From Mobilitalea sp. (lineage in GTDB: Bacteria > Bacillota_A > Clostridia > Lachnospirales > Lachnospiraceae): a stretch of DNA of 9,041 nt. Shown here piece after piece: positions 1 through 6,104 of this stretch. The stretch's first letter is position 1. Each line of letters begins with the position of its first letter. The DNA is taken from contig JARKQP010000195.1 of assembly GCA_029974875.1 (NCBI GenBank), positions 1 to 9,041 of the forward strand, in the 5' to 3' direction. The notes under the pieces are model-generated. The model saw only the letters and a program-made list of their open reading frames with translations, was not told the origin of the DNA and ran no database searches. Made by a program: the position numbers and the translations under genes.

Positions 1-223
1 CCGCATCCTTAGCGGCCTTCGCCCATTTTGCCGGGTCGTAATCCCTTGGGTCAAATTCCCGGAAATACCCCATATAATCTTCTTTTGGAATCATCTCAAC
101 ACTTCTGACCCATTCCCCCCTGGCCGGGATGGAATATAGCCCCCAATGGATGAACATGCCAAAGCGTGCATCCGTGAACCATCTCATTCTTTCTTCGTAT
201 GCGTTCTGCTCAATCCGATACAT
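1..223 (-). CDS. GH29 alpha-L-fucosidase, N-terminal part (cut by window edge)
   Basis: The first 74 codons of a gene running off the left edge. GH29 enzymes hydrolyse terminal alpha-L-fucose from glycans with retention of configuration. The translation begins MYRIEQNAYEERMRWF and carries the N-terminal GH29 hallmark at residues 20-28 (RFGMFIHWG), followed by a GEW at 36-38. In characterised GH29 enzymes the His of this motif (here H26) contacts the fucose ring; this is family knowledge. The catalytic Asp and the rest of the barrel lie outside the window, so activity and subfamily (A or B) cannot be judged. The start is fixed by an AGGAGGA ribosome site 7 nt upstream. No signal peptide or lipobox is visible, so a cytoplasmic enzyme is expected. 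It starts 27 nt after the second ABC ATPase gene with no terminator between, so it is probably the next gene of that operon. Confidence 0.9.
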   Translation of the reverse strand, partial: MYRIEQNAYEERMRWFTDARFGMFIHWGLYSIPARGEWVRSVEMIPKEDYMGYFREFDPRDYDPAKWAKAAKDA

Positions 224-230
224 GAAATAC

Positions 231-237
231 TCCTCCT
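231..237 (-). promoter_or_regulatory. Ribosome binding site of the GH29 fucosidase
   Basis: AGGAGGA on the minus strand, 7 nt before the ATG at 223. It is an almost perfect anti-16S match and is what fixes the start of the partial fucosidase gene. It lies in the 27-nt gap after the ATPase gene, which has no room for a separate promoter or a terminator. Confidence 0.85.
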
Positions 238-250
238 GTTTTTCTTATTC

Positions 251-1231
251 TTATGTCCGTGACACCTCTTCCGGGTAATGGCATCTCACCATATGTCCTT
301 CCTTTACCATGACCGGTTGGGGCATTTCCTGGCGGCACTTCTGCGTACAATAGGCGCAGCGGGTATGGAACAGACAGCCGGAAGGAGGATTGATGGGACT
401 GGGCAGATCCCCCTTAAGGGCGATACGCTTCTTATCCACCGTAGGGTCCGGAATAGGAACCGCCGAAAGCAAAGCCTTCGTATAAGGATGCCCCGGATGT
501 TCGTACAATTCCTCCTTGGGGGCGGTCTCTACAATCGTCCCAAGATACATTACGCCAATCCGGTCGGAAATCAGCTCCACCACACTCAGGTCATGGGATA
601 TAAAAAGATAGGTGAGATTATATTCCTGTTGCAGGCTCTGCATCAGATTCAATATCTGGGCCTGGATGGACACGTCCAGGTCAGAAACAGGCTCGTCGGC
701 TATTATCAGCTTGGGGTTTACGCTTAAGGCCCTGGCGATACCGATACGCTGGCGCTGCCCTCCTGAAAACTCATGGGGATAACGTTCTCCGTGAAGGACA
801 TTCATGCCCACAATCTCCAGGAGCTCATGAACCTTCCTCAAGCGCTCCCCGGCACTTAGCTTTGTATGGATCAGCAAAGGCTCTCCAATCAGGTCCTGAA
901 CCTTAATTCTGGGATTTAAGGAGCTGTAGGGATCCTGGAAAATCATCTGTACATTCTTTCTTAAGGGCCGCATCTCCTTCTCCGGCAGCCTGGAAATTTC
1001 CCTGCCCTCCAGCCAGATTTCACCGGAATCCGGCACCAGCAGATGATCGATCAGCCTGCCCGTTGTAGACTTTCCGCATCCGGACTCTCCCACCAGGGAG
1101 AAGGTCTCACCGGGCATTATGTCAAAGCTCACGTGGTTCACGGCATGTACATAGTGTTTTTTTGCAAACATGCCCTTATTCACTTTAAAATTCTTTACTG
1201 CATCTTTTACAGAAACCAAAGGCTCACTCAT
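251..1231 (-). CDS. dppF: DppF/OppF-type ABC transporter ATPase
   Basis: Second nucleotide-binding subunit of the peptide-type importer; it hydrolyses ATP on the cytoplasmic face of the permease pair. Seen in the 326 residues: Walker A GESGCGKS at 48-55, Q-loop Gln at 99, signature FSGGQ at 155-159, Walker B LIIADE at 175-180, and H-loop His212. The C-terminal oligopeptide-transporter extension (HPYTKALLSAVP near 248) ends with C286, C292, C299 and C317, spaced like the Cys cluster common in Opp/Dpp ATPases, plus an extra C295. The residues after Walker A (TTGRLI) and the AVNHVSF start are typical of the F rather than the D paralogue. One oddity: the D-loop reads SDLD (183-186) where the family normally has SALD; the codon is GAC rather than GCC. 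The ATG lies 1 nt after the stop of the DppD-type gene. The family assignment is firm; the symbol denotes subfamily, not proven dipeptide transport. Confidence 0.93.
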   Translation of the reverse strand: MSEPLVSVKDAVKNFKVNKGMFAKKHYVHAVNHVSFDIMPGETFSLVGESGCGKSTTGRLIDHLLVPDSGEIWLEGREISRLPEKEMRPLRKNVQMIFQDPYSSLNPRIKVQDLIGEPLLIHTKLSAGERLRKVHELLEIVGMNVLHGERYPHEFSGGQRQRIGIARALSVNPKLIIADEPVSDLDVSIQAQILNLMQSLQQEYNLTYLFISHDLSVVELISDRIGVMYLGTIVETAPKEELYEHPGHPYTKALLSAVPIPDPTVDKKRIALKGDLPSPINPPSGCLFHTRCAYCTQKCRQEMPQPVMVKEGHMVRCHYPEEVSRT

Positions 1232-1232
1232 G

Positions 1233-2228
1233 CTACTCCCCTCCCTCCCCTATCTCATTCATAAGGCAGCACCGGCATTTATGGTTTTCTGCCCCCGGTA
1301 CATCAAAAAGCACCGGCTCATTCTCCCGGCAGATAGCTTTCGCATACCGGCATCTGGGGGCAAATTTACAGCCCTCCGGCATAACGGATAAATCCGGTAC
1401 ATTGCCCGGTATGGAAGGCAGGGAAGCCTTGCGGGAGCCCAAAATGGGCACGGAGGCGATGAGCCCCCTGGTATAGGGGTGTTTTGGGCGGGCGAAGAGT
1501 TCCTCCACGGGAGCTTCCTCCACAACACGGCCCGCATACATAACCACCACCCGGGAGCACATCTGGGCCACTACGCCCAAATCGTGGGTGATCAGCAGAA
1601 TTCCTGTATTTCTTTCTTCCTTAATCTGTATCATCAGCTCCAGTATCTGAGCCTGGATAGTCACGTCAAGAGCCGTGGTAGGCTCATCGGCAATGAGCAG
1701 CTCCGGTTCACAGGACATAGCCATGGCAATCATCACCCTCTGGCTCATACCTCCGGATAGCTGGTGCGGATAGCTGCGCAGCGTTGTCTCCGGGTCCGGC
1801 ATACCTACGGACTGCAATACGGCAAAAGCCCTTTTCCTGGCCTCGGCCCTGGTTATACGGTTGTGGAGCAATATGGCCTCTATCAATTGGGCCTCTATCT
1901 TCATACAGGGATTTAAGGAGCTCATGGGCTCCTGGAAAATCATAGCCATTTTCCTTCCCCTGATATTTCTCATTTCCTTCTCCGGCTGCTTTCTTAAATC
2001 CACTCCGTCAAGGAGGATTTCTCCCTGGGTTATCTTCCCCGGAGTATCCATCAGCAGCCCCATAATAGACAGGGAGGTAACGGATTTGCCACAGCCGGAT
2101 TCTCCTACCAGACCAAGGATTTCTCCCTTATGAATGGAAAAGGATACGTCCTCCACTGCCGTTACCATGGATTTTTCACGCTGGAACTGGGTACGGAGGT
2201 TCTTAATTTCAAGTATTTTCTCTGACAT
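1233..2228 (-). CDS. dppD: DppD/OppD-type ABC transporter ATPase
   Basis: First nucleotide-binding subunit of the importer, expected to pair with the DppF-type protein as an asymmetric ATPase dimer. Motifs in the 331 residues: Walker A GESGCGKS at 42-49, Q-loop Gln99, signature LSGGMSQR at 157-164, Walker B LLIADEP at 177-183 with Glu182, D-loop TALD, and H-loop His215. The GMSQR form and the [11 protein letters not shown] after Walker A are typical of the D subfamily. The C-terminal extension has C287, C293, C300 and C318 in the CxFAPRCxxAxxxC pattern, linked in some Opp/Dpp ATPases to an iron-sulfur cluster. The ATG has a GGGGGAG ribosome site and follows the stop of the second permease by 13 nt. 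The last codons (GEGGE) are a run of purines that also forms the ribosome site of the next gene, which suggests translational coupling. Confidence 0.93.
   Translation of the reverse strand: MSEKILEIKNLRTQFQREKSMVTAVEDVSFSIHKGEILGLVGESGCGKSVTSLSIMGLLMDTPGKITQGEILLDGVDLRKQPEKEMRNIRGRKMAMIFQEPMSSLNPCMKIEAQLIEAILLHNRITRAEARKRAFAVLQSVGMPDPETTLRSYPHQLSGGMSQRVMIAMAMSCEPELLIADEPTTALDVTIQAQILELMIQIKEERNTGILLITHDLGVVAQMCSRVVVMYAGRVVEEAPVEELFARPKHPYTRGLIASVPILGSRKASLPSIPGNVPDLSVMPEGCKFAPRCRYAKAICRENEPVLFDVPGAENHKCRCCLMNEIGEGGE
1236..1250 (-). promoter_or_regulatory. Ribosome binding site of the dppF-type gene inside the end of dppD
   Basis: A 15-nt run of only G and A on the minus strand, just before the TAG stop of the DppD-type gene. 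It holds several overlapping GGGAGG/AGGGGAG matches to the anti-Shine-Dalgarno sequence. The next ATG (1231) is 1 nt past the stop, so a ribosome finishing one ATPase is placed to start the other. Confidence 0.7.
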
Positions 2229-2241
2229 TTTGATCTCCCCC

Positions 2242-3135
2242 CTATTTCATTTTTGGATCCAGCGTATCACGCAGACCGTCACCTAACAAGTTAAAAGCCA
2301 ACACGGTTAAAAAGATCAATATCCCCGGAAAAAGCACCATATGGGGAGCTGTACTCATGTAATTGCGCCCCTGGGAAAGCATGGCTCCCCAGTCAGGTTC
2401 CGTCACATTTGCGCCAAAGCCGAGAAAGCTTAAGGAGGCTGCCGCCAAAATAGCTGTTCCGATGCGCATGGTGAAATTTACAATCATAGACTGGATGGTT
2501 CCCGGGAAGATATGTACCCAGAGAATCCGCCCATTGGTGCAGCCGATGGAGCGGGCTGCTTCTACATACAGCGCCTCCTTTACCGTAAGGGTGGCACTGC
2601 GCATGATTCTGGCAAAGGAGGGTACCGTAAATACGGCAACCGCTATGACCACATTAATGACCCCCGTCCCCAGAACCGCAACGATGGCAATCGCTAAAAG
2701 AATATCGGGGAAGGAGAATAGGATATCCGACCCTCTCATAACCAGGGCCTCAATCCAGCCTCCGTAAAATCCGGCCAATAGCCCCAGCACAATGCCGAGG
2801 GCTGTTCCGATGGCCACGGACCCCAGGGCTACGGACAGGGATAACCTGGCCCCTACCATAAGCCGGCTGAACACATCCCTGCCAAATTCATCCGTCCCCC
2901 ACACATGGGAGGAGCTTGGAGCCTTAAGAAGATTGTTGTAATCCGCCGCCGTGGCATCATAGGGAACCACATGGGGTGCAAATATGACTATGACAGCCAG
3001 AAGGAGAATAAAGGCAAAGGCTCCCACTGCTGTTTTCCGTTTCAGGAATTTCTTTAAAAACTGCTTCACCTTGCTTTGGGGCTTCGGTAAAATATCCTCC
3101 GCTACAAATTCCTTTTCCTGATTCCTTTGTTCCAT
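2242..3135 (-). CDS. gsiD: GsiD/DppC-type ABC transporter permease
   Basis: Second inner-membrane subunit of the importer, 297 aa. It has a cytoplasmic N-terminal tail (1-35), a first membrane segment at about 36-56, an extracytoplasmic stretch with WGTDEFGRDVFSR (79-91), the signature of DppC/OppC N-terminal regions, and then hydrophobic segments at about 100-123, 140-178, 215-240 and 267-287. The coupling EAA-type loop is VEAARSIG at 191-198 with the conserved HIFPG at 208-212, which docks on an ATPase. The C-terminus (FNLLGDGLRDTLDPK) is a family hallmark. By recollection the sequence resembles E. coli glutathione permease GsiD more than classic DppC; an alignment would be needed to confirm this, and it does not prove the substrate. 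The start has AGGAGGGG upstream overlapping the stop of the first permease, with a 13-nt gap. Confidence 0.92.
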   Translation of the reverse strand: MEQRNQEKEFVAEDILPKPQSKVKQFLKKFLKRKTAVGAFAFILLLAVIVIFAPHVVPYDATAADYNNLLKAPSSSHVWGTDEFGRDVFSRLMVGARLSLSVALGSVAIGTALGIVLGLLAGFYGGWIEALVMRGSDILFSFPDILLAIAIVAVLGTGVINVVIAVAVFTVPSFARIMRSATLTVKEALYVEAARSIGCTNGRILWVHIFPGTIQSMIVNFTMRIGTAILAAASLSFLGFGANVTEPDWGAMLSQGRNYMSTAPHMVLFPGILIFLTVLAFNLLGDGLRDTLDPKMK

Positions 3136-3148
3136 TGTTCCCCTCCTC

Positions 3149-4069
3149 CTAATTATACCGTACTTTCGGATTCAGAACACCATAAAGTACGTCAACTATC
3201 AAATTTATGACAATATATTCAAAGGCAAAGAAGAGCAGCAAGGCCTGCACCACCTTATAATCCCGGAAATTAATGGAATCCACCAGGAGCCTTCCAAGTC
3301 CGGGGATGGAAAATACCGTCTCTACCAACACGGAGCCGGCGAGCAAACCGCCGATTTGAAGTCCTGCAACGGTCACCACCTGAATTAAAGAATTTTTAAA
3401 GGCATGGCGCCCGATCACCAGGAATTCCCTCAGCCCCTTTGCCCTGGCTGTTCTTACATAATCCTCCCTTAAGGATTCCAGCATGGAAGAACGGGTAAAC
3501 CGGGCCAAAATGGCCATGATGCCTGAGCCCTCTGTAATAGCCGGGAGAATATAGCTCTTCCAGTTGTCTAAGCCTCCCGTGGGAACCCAGCCCAGCTTAA
3601 CAGAAAATATTTGGATCAACACAAGACCCAGCCAAAAACCGGGAATGGAAATTCCGGAGATGGCGATGACCATTCCGGTATAATCCAGTGCCTTTCCTCT
3701 CTTCACGGCTGACATAATGCCAATAAGGATCCCCAGGATGGTGGCCCATAGCATCGCAAGAACGGTAAGCAGGATGGTGGGCTTGAATCTTGGCAGAATC
3801 ATCTGTGCCACGGTCATATTGTTTTTCACGGAATTACCCAGATCAAGGGTAAAAAGTCCCTTCATATAATCCAAATACTGAACCAGGAGGGGTTTATCCA
3901 GGCCTAACTGGACCCGGATGGTATTCACTTCTTCCTTTGTCGCATCTATGCCGGCAACAAGCCTGGCAGGGTCTCCCGGAATCAAATGGATAAACATAAA
4001 AACTAAAAAAGAAATGGCAAAAAGAAGCGGAATGGCACTCAAGAGTCTCTTGATCACATAACGTCCCAT
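3149..4069 (-). CDS. gsiC: GsiC/DppB-type ABC transporter permease
   Basis: First inner-membrane subunit of the importer, 306 aa, the same length as I recall for E. coli GsiC. The N-terminus MGRYVIKRLLSAIP followed by a membrane helix (about 9-30) and HLIPGDPA (28-35) is the standard DppB/OppB opening. Further hydrophobic segments lie at about 99-120, 131-157, 172-190, 228-250 and 274-298. The cytoplasmic coupling loop is YVRTARAKGL at 204-213. The C-terminus VLYGVLNPKVRYN is typical. The motifs GDPARLVAG (32-40) and SGISIPGF (138-145) recall GsiC more than DppB. The ATG has GGAGGG 8 nt upstream. The gene lies 138 nt after the binding-protein gene, across a hairpin region, and is tightly joined to the second permease. 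The permease family is certain; the transported compound is not shown by sequence. Confidence 0.92.
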   Translation of the reverse strand: MGRYVIKRLLSAIPLLFAISFLVFMFIHLIPGDPARLVAGIDATKEEVNTIRVQLGLDKPLLVQYLDYMKGLFTLDLGNSVKNNMTVAQMILPRFKPTILLTVLAMLWATILGILIGIMSAVKRGKALDYTGMVIAISGISIPGFWLGLVLIQIFSVKLGWVPTGGLDNWKSYILPAITEGSGIMAILARFTRSSMLESLREDYVRTARAKGLREFLVIGRHAFKNSLIQVVTVAGLQIGGLLAGSVLVETVFSIPGLGRLLVDSINFRDYKVVQALLLFFAFEYIVINLIVDVLYGVLNPKVRYN

Positions 4070-4101
4070 AAATATCCCTCCATAACAATAACTCTTTACT
4101 G

Positions 4102-4147
4102 AAAAGGGGCCGGTGCAGATAAGCTTTAAGTTTCCTGCAACAGCCCC
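4102..4147 (-). terminator. Terminator-like or mRNA-processing hairpin between SBP and permease genes
   Basis: On the minus strand GGGGC (4143-4147) pairs with GCCCC (4106-4110), and inside it TGCAG (4135-4139) pairs with CTGCA (4114-4118), separated by a 3x3 internal loop. The 16-nt apical loop contains AAGCTT. Four T residues (4102-4105) follow directly. The short T-run and internal loop make it a weak terminator. It sits just after the binding-protein gene, where such hairpins often protect or partly end the SBP message so that SBP is made in excess over membrane subunits. That role is inference. Confidence 0.5.
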
Positions 4148-4152
4148 GGTAC

Positions 4153-4168
4153 CGGACTTTCCTGTCCG
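4153..4168 (-). other. Small upstream hairpin in the SBP-permease gap
   Basis: CGGAC (4164-4168 on the minus strand) and GTCCG (4153-4157) form a 5-bp stem with a 6-nt loop. The adjacent CCGGTACCGG (4146-4155) is a perfect 10-nt palindrome joining this stem to the larger hairpin, so the two structures could compete or stack. No T-run follows this one. Confidence 0.4.
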
Positions 4169-4207
4169 AAGATATGCCTGTCAGACATACCCTTCTTACT
4201 GTAAATA

Positions 4208-5881
4208 TTACTGTGCTAATACTGCATTGTTATAATTTAAAGCTCCGTCAGGCAATACGCTTACATTTGATAAATAACTCTTTGTCGCATAGATAATCTT
4301 ATCATTTCCAAGGAATAGCCAGGGCGCATCATTCCATGCGGTTTCCTGCATCTTAGCGTAGATATCCGTAAGCTGGGCAGGTTCGGCAGCTGCAAGTCCC
4401 TGATCCAGGAGGCTGTCAAATTCCGGACTGTTGTAATAAGCTGTATTTGCACTGGTTGGAGGACACATGTCACTATATAACAGTGCCCTTACAGAGCTGT
4501 CCGTACTGCGGTCAGAGGCAGACCAGTTCACATACCACATATTAATTTCCGCTTCATCCTTGTCAACATAAATCTTATCGGATACGGTAGCCGGTTCCAT
4601 AGCCTGTACATCTACCTTGATTCCAATCTGCTCCAGCTGCTGCTTTACAAAGGTCATACCCTTGATTTCCTGGGTGGTATTATCACCCCATAGGGTCAGG
4701 GAGAAGCCGTTCTCATAGCCTGCTTCCTTCAGTAATGCTTTAGCTTTATCCAAGTCATAGGTATAAGGTGTCTGTTCCTTGTAGTAGTTAATACAGGAAG
4801 GAATGACGGAGGTTGCCGGGAGACCATAGCCGGAATACATCAATTGTATGTAAGCATTCTTATCGATAGCATAGTTCATGGCCTGGCGCACCTTTACATC
4901 ACTGAGCTCCTTCAGATCCATATTTAAGGTTACATATCTCATAATATTGGAGGTATCGCTTTTTACATTAATATCTCCGTTTCCCTGTATTGCCGCAATC
5001 TGGTCGGAAGGCATCGGATATACGAAATCCGCTTCACCGGTCTGAAGCATTGCCGTACGGGAGCCTGCCTCGGGAACCTCCTTGATGGTTACAGAAGCAA
5101 CACTCGGCGCAGTGCCCCAGTAATTGTCGTTCTTCACCATAGTTGTATGGTCGCCTTCCATCCATTCCTTGAAGAGGAAAGGACCGGTGCCGCAAGGGTT
5201 ATTTAAGAGATCCTTACCGTATTTTTCAATGGCTGCAGGGCTGATGATGTTAAACTGGGTCATCTTGTTGATGAATACGCTGTAAGGCTTTGCAAGAGTA
5301 AATATTACAGTATAATCATCAGGGGTCTCGATGCTTTTAACACGGGGTGTCTCTGTTCCGTCCGATCCCGTCACCACGAAGGATCTTCTTCTGGACAAGC
5401 CGTTATCCTTGTTTAAGACCCGGTCATAATTGGCCACAACTGCTGCCGCATTAAAATCTGTTCCGTCATGGAACTTTACACCCTGCCGCAGATAGAAGGT
5501 ATAGGTAAGGGAATCCTCGGAAACATCCCAGGACTCAGCCAGCAAGCCGGTTAATTCCTGTTTTTCGTCGAAGGTAACCAGGGTTTCATACATCCCTCTT
5601 GTTGCGGAAATCGCATTGGTGTCGGAGACGTTATGGGGATCCAGGCCGCTGACGCTGCCCTCGATGGCGATTACCAAATCATTGTCGGCGGACTTGGTAT
5701 CATTGGTTGCAGTTACAAGCTCATTTTCAGAGGCTGTCCCGGCCGCACCCTGGGTTACAGTATTATCTGTGGTTCCCGATGACTGAGTCGTCGTATCCCC
5801 GGCACTTTTACCGCAGGCCGCCAGGGATAAAGACATCACTACTGCTAACCCTACTGCTGTGATTTTCTTGTAATTTTTCAT
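4208..5881 (-). CDS. Family 5 solute-binding lipoprotein (Gsi/Dpp/Opp type)
   Basis: Extracytoplasmic receptor of the importer, 557 aa. The N-terminus is a lipoprotein signal: K-rich start, hydrophobic core (7-20) and lipobox L20-A21-A22-C23, so the mature protein should be lipid-anchored at C23. A flexible Ser/Thr/Gly-rich linker (24-65) is followed by the binding domain. The family 5 signature region is at 114-143 (LAESW, then the LRQGVKFHDGT stretch at 131-141), with GPFLFKEW at 233-240 and the C-terminal DAPWLF at 518-523. Length and layout match SBP_bac_5 proteins, which bind peptides, glutathione, nickel chelates and, in some cases, oligosaccharides. The start is supported by AAGGAG 7 nt upstream. 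The gene has its own strong promoter and leader. Placement between fucosidase genes hints at a fucosylated ligand; that is inference, and a peptide or glutathione-like ligand is equally compatible with the sequence. Confidence 0.92.
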   Translation of the reverse strand: MKNYKKITAVGLAVVMSLSLAACGKSAGDTTTQSSGTTDNTVTQGAAGTASENELVTATNDTKSADNDLVIAIEGSVSGLDPHNVSDTNAISATRGMYETLVTFDEKQELTGLLAESWDVSEDSLTYTFYLRQGVKFHDGTDFNAAAVVANYDRVLNKDNGLSRRRSFVVTGSDGTETPRVKSIETPDDYTVIFTLAKPYSVFINKMTQFNIISPAAIEKYGKDLLNNPCGTGPFLFKEWMEGDHTTMVKNDNYWGTAPSVASVTIKEVPEAGSRTAMLQTGEADFVYPMPSDQIAAIQGNGDINVKSDTSNIMRYVTLNMDLKELSDVKVRQAMNYAIDKNAYIQLMYSGYGLPATSVIPSCINYYKEQTPYTYDLDKAKALLKEAGYENGFSLTLWGDNTTQEIKGMTFVKQQLEQIGIKVDVQAMEPATVSDKIYVDKDEAEINMWYVNWSASDRSTDSSVRALLYSDMCPPTSANTAYYNSPEFDSLLDQGLAAAEPAQLTDIYAKMQETAWNDAPWLFLGNDKIIYATKSYLSNVSVLPDGALNYNNAVLAQ

Positions 5882-5909
5882 AATTCCTCTCCTTTTTTCA
5901 CTTATTTTT

Positions 5910-5992
5910 AAAAAAAAGCATTTAGAATTTCCGCCGGTAACAACAAACTAATTTTTGTTTATGCTACATTGCATACTCTTTTAAATGCTTTT
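5910..5992 (-). promoter_or_regulatory. Foldable 5' leader of the transporter operon
   Basis: Within the predicted leader, AAAAGCATTTA (5982-5992) and TAAATGCTTTT (5914-5924) are exact 11-nt complements enclosing 57 nt. Inside lie two more hairpins: TATGC/GCATA (5960-5975, 6-nt loop) and AACAAA/TTTGTT (5942-5959, 6-nt loop). The closing arm merges into a run of eight T (5910-5917). The shape is a small multi-branch RNA ending in a U-tract, 29 nt before the start codon. It could be an attenuator or a stabilising leader. The stems are AT-rich and I do not recognise a known riboswitch class. Confidence 0.35.
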
Positions 5993-6000
5993 CCTATCAA

Positions 6001-6018
6001 GTGATTTTATTTTATCAC
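6001..6018. promoter_or_regulatory. Inverted repeat over the -10 box (possible operator)
   Basis: GTGAT-N8-ATCAC is a perfect 5-nt inverted repeat covering the -10 hexamer and the expected transcription start of the transporter promoter. A repressor bound here would block RNA polymerase. It differs from the E. coli CRP spacing (TGTGA-N6-TCACA) and does not match the CcpA cre pattern. In AT-rich DNA short repeats arise by chance, so this is a candidate only. Confidence 0.35.
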
Positions 6019-6037
6019 AGCTTATTATTGTTGTCAA
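6009..6037 (-). promoter_or_regulatory. Sigma-A promoter of the transporter operon
   Basis: On the minus strand a perfect -35 box TTGACA (6032-6037) is followed after exactly 17 nt by TAAAAT (6009-6014), with a TG one base upstream of the -10 box (extended -10). Transcription should begin near 6002, giving a leader of about 120 nt before the ATG at 5881. This is the best promoter in the window and lets the transporter genes be expressed separately from the upstream hydrolase gene. Confidence 0.75.
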
Positions 6038-6067
6038 TTATTTCGATACTTATTTATTATTATTTCG
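6037..6067 (-). promoter_or_regulatory. Paired direct repeats next to the -35 box (possible activator site)
   Basis: The 9-mer CGAAATAAT occurs at 6059-6067 and 6037-6045 on the minus strand, 22 nt apart centre to centre (two helical turns), and the inner copy abuts the -35 hexamer. AraC-family activators typically bind two direct repeats of about this spacing at this position. No such regulator gene is in the window. The repeat is seen; the function is inferred. Confidence 0.35.
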
Positions 6068-6104
6068 TATTGTTTTTTCAATTGTTTTATATTAGTTATC
6101 CTTA

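Noticed and set aside
6038..6104. Intrinsic terminator after the GH151-type gene
   Set aside because: The sequence is very AT-rich with T-runs mostly on the wrong strand and has no GC-containing stem, so read-through into the transporter genes remains possible.
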